Both the position numbers and the translations under genes were made by a program. This document shows, piece by piece, positions 1-5,098 of a DNA stretch of 5,098 bases. Under the pieces are notes generated by a model. That model made no database searches, had not been told where the DNA came from, and saw nothing but the letters and a program-made list of their open reading frames with translations. Origin of the DNA: Candidatus Zixiibacteriota bacterium (GTDB taxonomy: Bacteria > Zixibacteria > MSB-5A5 > JAABVY01 > JAHJOQ01). Numbering within the stretch: position 1 is the first letter of the stretch; each line of letters begins with the position of its first letter. The DNA lies in contig DAOVLC010000152.1 of assembly GCA_030631455.1 (NCBI GenBank), positions 1-5,098 of the forward strand, in the 5' to 3' direction.

Positions 1-77
1 ATATCTCCCACAAGTCCGCCGAATACTGCGGCCATGACAATAGACACAATCAGGAATGTCACCTCGCGGCTCTTCAT
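1..77 (-). CDS. Partial small membrane protein, N-terminus only (possibly DUF4321-like)
   Basis: Only the first 25 codons lie in the window; the rest runs off the left edge. The ATG at 77-75 overlaps the purQ stop as ATGA, and GAGGA seven bases upstream is a good ribosome binding site, so the start is well supported. The peptide begins MKSREVTF. Residues 8-19 are hydrophobic and are followed by a glycine-rich GGLVGD at 20-25. A short charged N-terminus followed by one hydrophobic segment ending in GG-L-G-(D/E) recalls the small DUF4321 membrane proteins, whose function is unknown. It could equally be the anchor of a larger membrane or exported protein, and no signal-peptidase site is visible. 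It is not PurL. It is probably the next gene of the operon; the function cannot be stated. Confidence 0.6.
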   Translation of the reverse strand, partial: MKSREVTFLIVSIVMAAVFGGLVGD

Positions 78-778
78 GCAGTCATCCTCTCAGAGAAATG
101 CTGCCTCACCGAGGCAAAGAGCTTCAGACCATCGGAGCTTCCCAGAATATCCTCAGTGCATCTTTCGGGATGGGGCATCATGCCGAACACATTCCTTTCG
201 CGGTTGCAGATCCCTGCGATATTATGAAGCGACCCATTAGGATTGGCGTCATCGGTTAACTCTCCCTCAGAGGAGCAATATCTGAACAGAACCTCGTCGC
301 GCTCGATAATGCCATCTAATCGCTTCTTGTCGACATAGTAATTGCCGTCGGAATGCGCGATCGGTATCTTGATTACGTCACCCCGCGTCAGAGCGCTGCT
401 GAGAATTGTATTTGTTGTTTCGACTCGGATATGCACGTACTTGCAGATGAACTTGAGGTTCTTGTTGCGCAACATCGCACCGGGCAGAAGTCCGGCTTCG
501 AGCAAAATCTGGAAACCATTGCAAATCCCCCAGACCGTGCCGCCATCCCGAGCAAACCTGATGACCTCTTTCATGATTGGAGAAAATCTCGCAATCGAAC
601 CTGTGCGAAGATAGTCTCCGTAAGAAAATCCTCCCGGAAGGATCACAACGTCCGTACCCTTGAGATCGGAGTCGGCGTGCCAGAGGAATTCCACATCCTC
701 ACCGAGTGAGAACTTGGCCGCGGCATAGGTATCGTAATCGCAGTTGGAGCCGGGAAATGTAATCACTCCGAATTTCAC
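74..778 (-). CDS. purQ: Phosphoribosylformylglycinamidine synthase subunit PurQ (glutamine amidotransferase)
   Basis: PurQ hydrolyses glutamine to supply ammonia to PurL in the FGAM synthetase reaction; it is a cytoplasmic class I (triad) amidotransferase. The 234-residue length is typical. It begins [14 protein letters not shown], the family's usual opening. [16 protein letters not shown] is at 48-63 and supplies the oxyanion region. GICNGFQ at 84-90 carries the nucleophile C86, and MPHPER at 201-206 carries the H203/E205 pair, so the triad is complete. AHSDGNYY at 141-148 is also a conserved block. The start codon is GTG (778-776), the only non-ATG start among these genes. It overlaps the purS TGA by four bases and has GAGG seven bases upstream. 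The TGA stop overlaps the ATG of the following small gene. No missing residues or frameshift are seen. Confidence 0.97.
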   Translation of the reverse strand: MKFGVITFPGSNCDYDTYAAAKFSLGEDVEFLWHADSDLKGTDVVILPGGFSYGDYLRTGSIARFSPIMKEVIRFARDGGTVWGICNGFQILLEAGLLPGAMLRNKNLKFICKYVHIRVETTNTILSSALTRGDVIKIPIAHSDGNYYVDKKRLDGIIERDEVLFRYCSSEGELTDDANPNGSLHNIAGICNRERNVFGMMPHPERCTEDILGSSDGLKLFASVRQHFSERMTA

Positions 779-1020
779 TCATAAACCTCGACGCTGTACT
801 GTTCGATCACCGGGTTGGCCAACAGCTTTCGACACATCTCATCGAGTTTTGTCTCAACGAGCTCGCGATCGTCAAGATCGATCTCCAGATCGAAGGTTTT
901 CCCCGATTTGACACTCGCTATTTCCGGGTATCCCATATCCACCAAAGCGTTCTTAATAGTCACGCCCTGCGGATCGAGAACGCCGTCCTTCAATTCGACT
1001 CTAATTTTGGCTCTGACCAT
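775..1020 (-). CDS. purS: Phosphoribosylformylglycinamidine synthase subunit PurS
   Basis: PurS is the small structural subunit of the three-part FGAM synthetase (PurS-PurL-PurQ), step 4 of purine synthesis. It helps assemble the glutaminase PurQ with the synthetase PurL and supports ammonia transfer between them. The protein has 81 residues, normal for the family, and shows the typical N-terminal strand [19 protein letters not shown] with DPQG at 16-19. VKSGK follows at 37-41, and the signature ending [10 protein letters not shown] is at 66-75. The ATG lies inside the 3' end of pssA (20-base overlap), with a GGGAA-type site just upstream. The TGA stop forms a GTGA overlap with purQ, the usual partner. 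Organisms with separate PurS and PurQ use a short PurL, which must be encoded elsewhere, possibly just beyond the left edge. Confidence 0.96.
   Translation of the reverse strand: MVRAKIRVELKDGVLDPQGVTIKNALVDMGYPEIASVKSGKTFDLEIDLDDRELVETKLDEMCRKLLANPVIEQYSVEVYE
786..789 (-). promoter_or_regulatory. Ribosome binding site for the GTG start of purQ
   Basis: On the minus strand GAGG lies in the last codons of purS, seven bases before the GTG at 778-776. An ATG at 782-780 is nearer but is out of frame with purQ. The site therefore supports the GTG as the true start. Confidence 0.55.
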
Positions 1021-1762
1021 CTTTTCCCGATCTCTTCTTCGAATTACGATTCAGTGGCGTTGCACCCTGCTCTCCCCTAAGCATCGTCACCAACTCGCGT
1101 ACGAGACACGTCAGCATGTACGCGAGAACAGCCGGGAACATCACCAGCCTCGGCTTGATAATTACGCCAATAATGAACGCGAATAAAAGCAAAAACTTCA
1201 ATTTGTTTTCAACAGTACTCAGGTTTTCCGGGAAAGTCTCGTATGTTATGCTGGATACCATCAGCACCGATACCGCTCCGATCATTGAAATCAAGAGCTC
1301 GATGTACTTGATTTCGCCCCATAGCTCGTAACTGAAGATAACGTATGAGACCAGCAGCAATGAGGCTATCGGCACGGGAAGCCCGAGGAATTTCTTCTTC
1401 TCTTCAAGCGTCGCCTGCATGTTGAATCGCGCGAGTCGGTATCCCGAACACATCACATACACGCCGGACACAATCCATCCCCAGCGTCCCAGCGTACTCA
1501 GACCGAATGCGTGAATGAGAACGGCGGTGGCGACCCCGAAAGTGCAGAAATCGGAGAATGAGTCGAGTTCGACTCCGAAACTTGAACTCACTTTGGAAAT
1601 GCGGGCGATCCGGCCATCGAGACTGTCGAGAAATGCACCGAGTACTATCAGCCATGCCGCTGTGATTGCGTTGCCTTCAAGACACGATAGAATGGAGAGA
1701 AATCCACACAGCATATTTCCCATCGTAAAGGAATTGGGAACCAAAGCTCTGTAGCTTCTCAT
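1001..1762 (-). CDS. pssA: CDP-diacylglycerol-serine O-phosphatidyltransferase (phosphatidylserine synthase)
   Basis: PssA joins CDP-diacylglycerol and L-serine to give phosphatidylserine and CMP; it is an integral membrane enzyme of the CDP-alcohol phosphatidyltransferase family. The 253-residue protein shows the complete family signature at 46-71 (D46, D49-G50, A53-R54, G63, D67, D71), matching DxxDGxxARx8GxxxDxxxD. The features that point to serine as acceptor are RLARFN (109-114), FLGLPVP (125-131) and the LMVSSITYETFP block (167-178), which resembles the LMVSxIxYxSF of PssA proteins. Several hydrophobic segments (roughly 11-29, 32-48, 75-91, 95-106, 128-146, 154-172, 188-202 and 205-221) fit a multi-pass protein. 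The last 24 or so residues are hydrophilic and basic, and their codons overlap the purS start by 20 bases. GGAGAA eight bases upstream supports the ATG, which overlaps the psd stop as ATGA. The product is the substrate of Psd. Confidence 0.95.
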   Translation of the reverse strand: MRSYRALVPNSFTMGNMLCGFLSILSCLEGNAITAAWLIVLGAFLDSLDGRIARISKVSSSFGVELDSFSDFCTFGVATAVLIHAFGLSTLGRWGWIVSGVYVMCSGYRLARFNMQATLEEKKKFLGLPVPIASLLLVSYVIFSYELWGEIKYIELLISMIGAVSVLMVSSITYETFPENLSTVENKLKFLLLFAFIIGVIIKPRLVMFPAVLAYMLTCLVRELVTMLRGEQGATPLNRNSKKRSGKDGQSQN

Positions 1763-2406
1763 GACCGGAATTCTCCGATGACAGTCCTGCCGCCTTTCAC
1801 TTTGTCGCCCTTCTTTACCAGAACGTCGACGTTGGGCGGAAAGAAATGGTCCATCCTCGATCCGAATCTCATAACTCCGAACCGTTCGCCTGCAGTAACC
1901 TCCCTGCCCGGTTCGAGATCGAAAACAACCCGCCGCGCGACACTTCCGACTATCTGGCGAAAATGTATCCTGCCGTGTGGGGTCACGAGTTCGATCTCAC
2001 TGTGTTGGTTCTCAGTGGAGGCCTTCGGTCTGAACGCGGAATGCCACTTCCCCGGTACGAACCTTACGCTCTCGATCTTTCCACCAGCCGGTATCCGATT
2101 GACATGCACGTCGAATATCGACAGGAATATGCTCACCCTCGTCGAATAGCCATCAAGATCCTCAGGAACGGAATCGTCGACTACGATCACTGTGCCATCG
2201 GCAGTCGAGAGAATCTGCCCGTCTTCACAGACAACCTCGAACTGAGGTTCTCTGAAGAAGAAGAAGCATAGAACTGTGATCGCGGCGCCTATGTATCCGA
2301 GAGTGATTAAGACTAAGCTGGATATCCCGTACCCTACGCCCAGCAACACGGCTGCGACGAACATGACCGAAAAGATGTTGGGCAGCCCCTCGCGAGCGAT
2401 TGTCAT
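1759..2406 (-). CDS. psd: Phosphatidylserine decarboxylase proenzyme, short (archaeal-type) family
   Basis: Psd decarboxylates phosphatidylserine to phosphatidylethanolamine at the cytoplasmic membrane, using a pyruvoyl group made by self-cleavage. The 215-residue length fits the short class found in many bacteria and archaea rather than the longer E. coli type. Two hydrophobic stretches at about 8-28 and 32-51 should anchor the N-terminus. They are followed by the family's FFREP motif (50-54), an ADG motif with D70, and SIFDVHVNRIPAGGKI (96-111), including H101. Near the C-terminus RFGSR (180-184) marks the predicted cleavage between G182 and S183. S183 would become the pyruvoyl cofactor, giving a large beta chain and a roughly 33-residue alpha chain. 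An AGAGGG-like site lies before the ATG, which overlaps the purB stop as ATGA. Its own stop overlaps the start of pssA, the gene for the preceding enzyme, so the two steps are encoded side by side. Confidence 0.95.
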   Translation of the reverse strand: MTIAREGLPNIFSVMFVAAVLLGVGYGISSLVLITLGYIGAAITVLCFFFFREPQFEVVCEDGQILSTADGTVIVVDDSVPEDLDGYSTRVSIFLSIFDVHVNRIPAGGKIESVRFVPGKWHSAFRPKASTENQHSEIELVTPHGRIHFRQIVGSVARRVVFDLEPGREVTAGERFGVMRFGSRMDHFFPPNVDVLVKKGDKVKGGRTVIGEFRS

Positions 2407-3695
2407 TTGAATACCCTCTTGAATATCATATCAACATGCTTGAGATATGGTTTGAAGTCGAACATCGCCTCGATCTCTTCGACCGAGAAGTGTTTGCTGA
2501 TCGACGGCTCCGCAAGAAGCTCGTCTTTGAAGCTCCCGCCTTTTTCCCACGCCGTATGCGCCGCCTTCTGGATCAGACGATACGCTTCGTCGCGCGAACC
2601 GATTCTCTCGGTAACCTCGAGCAGAATCTTCCCGGTGTAGATCAGGCCACCGGTCTTATCGAGATTCGCCCGAAGATTCCGAGGGTAGACATTGAGGTTT
2701 CTGACGATCTCCGTAAACTTGTGCAGCATATAATCGAGAAGAATAGTCGAATCGGGAAAGATCACCCGCTCGACGGATGAATGCGAGATATCACGCTCGT
2801 GCCAGAGGGGGATGTTCTCGAGAGCGACATTCAGGTGAGCCCTAGCTAATCTCGCCATGCCGGATATCCGCTCGCACGTTATCGGGTTTTTCTTGTGGGG
2901 CATCGCGGAACTCCCCTTCTGCCCTTTGCTGAATCCTTCTTCAAGTTCGTGAACCTCAGTCTTCTGAAGGTGCCGTATCTCGACTGCGAACTTGTCGAGG
3001 GAGCTGGCAGTCACCGCAAGTGCCCAAATAAACTCCGCATGCCGGTCTCGCTGAACGATCTGAGTCGATACCGGCGCCGGCTTCAGTTTCAGCTTACGAC
3101 AGACATATTTCTCGACCCTCGGATCGATATTGGCGAATGTGCCCACAGCGCCGGAGAGCTTGCCGACTGCAACCGATTCAATAGCACGCTTCAACCGCTC
3201 CAGGTTTCGCTCAAGCTCGGCGTACCACATCGCGAAGGTCAGACCGAGCGATGTCGGCTCAGCGTGTATCCCATGAGTTCGCCCGACTTTCGGCTGATAC
3301 TTATACTTGCGTGCTTTCTTCCTGATCTCGGACAGCAGCGACTTGACCCCCACGACCAGTAGATCGCCCGAGCGCTTCAGGATCAATGCCGTTGCAGTAT
3401 CGAGCATATCTGATGATGTCAGCCCGTAATGAATGTATTGAGCGTCTTTTCCGACATATCCCCCGACATCGGTAAGAAACGCAATCACGTCATGTTTGAC
3501 TGTCTCTTCGATTTTCAGAATATTATCGGTGTTGAAGCGAGCTTTCGATTTGATGCGCTTAACGGCAGCTTCCGGTATTTTGCCGAGCTTTGCCCACGCT
3601 TCACAAGCGGCAATTTCAACCTCAAGCCACGTCGAGAACCTGTATTCATCCGTCCAGAGGCTGCTCATCTCCGGCAGAGAGTATCTCTCTATCAT
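2403..3695 (-). CDS. purB: Adenylosuccinate lyase
   Basis: PurB catalyses two fumarate-releasing steps of purine synthesis: SAICAR to AICAR, and adenylosuccinate to AMP. It is a cytoplasmic homotetramer of the fumarase/aspartase superfamily. The 430-residue protein has the usual length for the Bacillus/Thermotoga-type enzyme. The superfamily signature [12 protein letters not shown] is at 261-272, with the mobile-loop catalytic serine at S262/S263. H68, H89, H141, K268 and E275 fall at the same numbers as the active-site residues studied in B. subtilis PurB, which supports the chosen start. [10 protein letters not shown] at 87-96 and [10 protein letters not shown] at 138-147 are further family blocks. 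An in-frame TTG at 3719 would add MGEGEGPL, but the ATG at 3695 begins the conserved [10 protein letters not shown], has a good ribosome binding site and forms an ATGA overlap with the transaldolase stop. The TGA stop overlaps the psd ATG in the same way. No defects are seen. Confidence 0.97.
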   Translation of the reverse strand: MIERYSLPEMSSLWTDEYRFSTWLEVEIAACEAWAKLGKIPEAAVKRIKSKARFNTDNILKIEETVKHDVIAFLTDVGGYVGKDAQYIHYGLTSSDMLDTATALILKRSGDLLVVGVKSLLSEIRKKARKYKYQPKVGRTHGIHAEPTSLGLTFAMWYAELERNLERLKRAIESVAVGKLSGAVGTFANIDPRVEKYVCRKLKLKPAPVSTQIVQRDRHAEFIWALAVTASSLDKFAVEIRHLQKTEVHELEEGFSKGQKGSSAMPHKKNPITCERISGMARLARAHLNVALENIPLWHERDISHSSVERVIFPDSTILLDYMLHKFTEIVRNLNVYPRNLRANLDKTGGLIYTGKILLEVTERIGSRDEAYRLIQKAAHTAWEKGGSFKDELLAEPSISKHFSVEEIEAMFDFKPYLKHVDMIFKRVFK

Positions 3696-4342
3696 GAGCG
3701 GGCCTTCACCTTCTCCCAATCAGCGAGGAACTTCTTCAGTCCGATATCTGTGAGCGGGTGCCTGACGATCTGATCGATCACCTTGAACGGCATTGTGGCA
3801 ACATCTGCGCCCATCTGAGCGGCATCCACAAGATGAAGCGGGTTGCGAATCGAGGCGACAAGAACCTCGGTTTCGAAGCTGTAATTGTTGTAGATACTCA
3901 CTATTTGCTGCACCAACTCCATCCCGTAATGCGATATGTCATCGAGCCTGCCGACAAACGGCGAAGCAAACATCGCTCCGGCCTTGGCAGCCAGGAGAGC
4001 CTGCGATGGCGAGAATACCAGCGTCATGTTGACACCGATCCCGTCGGAGGATAGCGCCTTAGTCGCTTTGAGACCTTCCCTGATGCATGGTATCTTCACG
4101 ACTACGTTCTTGTGTATCTGACTCAGCTTCCGCGCCTCGTCGATCATACCGGCAGCGTCTGTCGCAATGACCTCGGCGGATATGGGGCCATCGACAATCT
4201 CGCATATCTGCCTTATTATATCCTCGAACTTGCCATCTTCCTTGGAGATAAGACTTGGATTCGTAGTGACGCCATCGATGACTCCCATATCACTGGCTTC
4301 GCGAATTTCGTCAATGTTCGCGGTATCTATAAAGAATTTCAT
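3692..4342 (-). CDS. tal: Small-type transaldolase (TalC/MipB, fructose-6-phosphate aldolase family)
   Basis: This is a class I Schiff-base aldolase of the short (about 215-residue) transaldolase/FSA family, acting in the cytoplasm. As a transaldolase it moves a dihydroxyacetone unit between sugar phosphates in the non-oxidative pentose phosphate pathway. The protein is full length at 216 residues. The N-terminal MKFFIDTAN carries D6, TTNPS at 26-30 carries N28, and VVVKIP at 80-85 carries the Schiff-base lysine K83. Two positions separate true transaldolases from the E. coli FsaA aldolase. Aligning by K83 with FsaA K85, E57 stands where FsaA has Q59, and F129 in SPFVGRLDD stands where FsaA has Y131. 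Both are the transaldolase-type residue, so transaldolase is the likelier activity, though this is inferred. The start is fixed by the strong AAGGAGGT. The TGA stop overlaps the purB ATG by four bases. It could feed ribose 5-phosphate to the purine genes downstream. Confidence 0.93.
   Translation of the reverse strand: MKFFIDTANIDEIREASDMGVIDGVTTNPSLISKEDGKFEDIIRQICEIVDGPISAEVIATDAAGMIDEARKLSQIHKNVVVKIPCIREGLKATKALSSDGIGVNMTLVFSPSQALLAAKAGAMFASPFVGRLDDISHYGMELVQQIVSIYNNYSFETEVLVASIRNPLHLVDAAQMGADVATMPFKVIDQIVRHPLTDIGLKKFLADWEKVKARS
3703..3710 (-). promoter_or_regulatory. Ribosome binding site that fixes the purB start
   Basis: On the minus strand GGTGAAGG lies inside the end of the transaldolase gene and ends seven bases before the ATG at 3695-3693. 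This favours that ATG over the TTG 24 bases upstream (3719-3717), which would add eight residues. Confidence 0.65.
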
Positions 4343-4345
4343 CCA

Positions 4346-4353
4346 ACCTCCTT
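4346..4353 (-). promoter_or_regulatory. Strong Shine-Dalgarno of the transaldolase gene
   Basis: Read on the minus strand, the 20-base gap after truA contains AAGGAGGT, a full match to the anti-Shine-Dalgarno of 16S rRNA, three bases before the ATG. It is the best ribosome binding site in the window and sits before the only gene not overlapped by its upstream neighbour. This suggests independent translation initiation here. The spacing is shorter than usual. Confidence 0.8.
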
Positions 4354-4362
4354 GGTGTCAGT

Positions 4363-5088
4363 TCAGTAATCCACTTTCATCAGGCATAATCCCTGTGGCG
4401 GTGCGGTCATAATTGTCGCGGATCGTTTCGGATTCTCGAACAACTCGCGAAAATCATGCTCTGTTAACTGTCCGTTTGCTACTTTGATCATCGTTCCGAC
4501 CAGTGATCTGACCATCCCGTGCAAGAACCTGTTCGCGACAATGCGGAAGGTATGTTCGTTCCCTCTCTTTGTCCAGCAAGATTTTGTAACATGGCAAAGA
4601 TTCGACTCTTTCTGCGACTTCTTGACGCAAAACGACAAGAAATGCTGCTCTCCGGTGAGTTTCGATGCAAGTCGGGAAAGCATTGCATGGTCAATGTCGA
4701 GGTTTGAGCACCAGAGATTTCGACTTTTGAGCGGGCTGCGGCCATTGTAGATGCGATAACGGTACTCACGTGATTTAGCGTCGAATCTCGCGTTGAAAGT
4801 GTCGCTGACAACCCGGCACGACTTTATTAGAATATCGGTGGGCAGATTCGCATTCAGGCCTTTCAGGACTATGTCGGTGGACCAGTCTTTATCGACCTTG
4901 AAATTCACCACTTGTCCGGCGGCGTGGACACCGCTGTCGGTCCGGCCCGCGGCCGTGACGTTCACTTTCTTCTTTACCATCTTCCCGACAGCCTTTTCGA
5001 ACTCTCCCTGCACCGTCCTCTCGCGCGGCTGATACTGCCAGCCACAGAAATCCGTGCCATCGTACTCGATTACACACTTGTAGTTCAT
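4363..5088 (-). CDS. truA: tRNA pseudouridine synthase A (tRNA pseudouridine(38-40) synthase)
   Basis: TruA isomerises uridines 38-40 in the anticodon arm of many tRNAs to pseudouridine; it is cytoplasmic and acts as a dimer. The 241-residue protein has normal family length and is complete. It opens with the typical MNYKCVIEYDGTDFCGWQ (family pattern YDGTxFxGWQ). The catalytic loop AGRTDSGVHA lies at residues 47-56, making D51 the catalytic aspartate (equivalent to E. coli D60). The conserved FNARFDAKSREYRYRI block is at 98-113, containing the active-site-region tyrosines. The C-terminal ANRFLHGMVRSLVG block at 185-198 carries the conserved arginine R194. The ATG start is preceded by a weak purine-rich GGTGG about five bases upstream. 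It is the first gene seen in the operon and is separated from the next gene by 20 bases. A TGA at 5087-5085 overlaps the start codon, so an upstream gene could end there. Identity is essentially certain. Confidence 0.97.
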   Translation of the reverse strand: MNYKCVIEYDGTDFCGWQYQPRERTVQGEFEKAVGKMVKKKVNVTAAGRTDSGVHAAGQVVNFKVDKDWSTDIVLKGLNANLPTDILIKSCRVVSDTFNARFDAKSREYRYRIYNGRSPLKSRNLWCSNLDIDHAMLSRLASKLTGEQHFLSFCVKKSQKESNLCHVTKSCWTKRGNEHTFRIVANRFLHGMVRSLVGTMIKVANGQLTEHDFRELFENPKRSATIMTAPPQGLCLMKVDY

Positions 5089-5098
5089 GTTGCCACCA

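Noticed and set aside
353..709. 118-codon plus-strand frame opposite purQ
   Set aside because: It is antisense to purQ and has no family resemblance.
780..782. ATG just upstream of the purQ GTG as an alternative start
   Set aside because: It is four bases upstream and therefore out of frame with purQ; the conserved MKFGV opening begins exactly at the GTG.
1778..2271. Two overlapping plus-strand frames (123 and 141 codons) opposite psd
   Set aside because: They lie antisense to psd, whose motifs are intact. The translations are low in recognisable structure and mutually overlapping.
2895..3362. 155-codon open frame on the plus strand opposite purB
   Set aside because: It is antisense to a certain purB gene, has no recognisable domain or ribosome binding site, and its length is explained by the codon bias of the gene beneath it.
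4343..4362. The 20-base gap after truA as a promoter or terminator site
   Set aside because: It is filled mostly by the ribosome binding site of the transaldolase. It is too short for a promoter and contains no hairpin with a T-run.
4488..4811. 107-codon minus-strand frame inside truA
   Set aside because: It is a frame-shifted shadow of truA, and the truA frame carries all the expected family motifs across this stretch.
1..5098. CRISPR, insertion sequence, tRNA/rRNA, prophage, toxin-antitoxin or other accessory system
   Set aside because: No direct-repeat array, terminal inverted repeats, transposase, integrase or structured RNA was seen; both strands are accounted for by intact housekeeping genes.

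Overview
This is a nearly gap-free stretch of bacterial chromosome. Seven complete genes and one truncated gene all lie on the minus strand, so transcription runs from right to left. In transcription order they are: truA (tRNA pseudouridine synthase); a small transaldolase/fructose-6-phosphate aldolase-family gene; purB (adenylosuccinate lyase); psd (short-form phosphatidylserine decarboxylase); pssA (CDP-diacylglycerol-serine O-phosphatidyltransferase); purS; purQ; and the start of a small membrane protein that runs off the left edge.

The only intergenic gap inside the window is 20 bases, between truA and the transaldolase. Every later junction overlaps. Five of them use a four-base ATGA or GTGA stop/start overlap, and pssA/purS overlaps by 20 bases. 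This strongly suggests one polycistronic unit with translational coupling. No promoter, terminator, RNA gene, mobile element, CRISPR array or long repeat is visible. The promoter presumably lies beyond position 5098 and the operon end beyond position 1.

Three themes share the operon. PurB, PurS and PurQ act in de novo purine synthesis. PurS and PurQ are the small subunits of the three-part FGAM synthetase and need a separate small PurL, which is not in the window. PssA and Psd are consecutive steps from CDP-diacylglycerol through phosphatidylserine to phosphatidylethanolamine. The transaldolase belongs to the non-oxidative pentose phosphate pathway, which can supply ribose 5-phosphate for PRPP and purines. 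TruA modifies tRNA.

The organism is a bacterium with balanced base composition. The PurS/PurQ arrangement and the short Psd with a Gly-Ser cleavage site in an RFGSR context exclude an enteric-type gammaproteobacterium. Phosphatidylethanolamine synthesis and the gene mix would suit a Gram-negative or uncultivated lineage, for example of the FCB/Zixibacteria or deltaproteobacterial kind, but this placement is a low-confidence inference. All complete genes look intact and functional. The window is essentially housekeeping, and I see no convincing sign of a novel defence or mobile system. The points most worth a second look are the interleaving of phospholipid and purine genes, the unbroken chain of overlaps, and the unidentified membrane protein after purQ.
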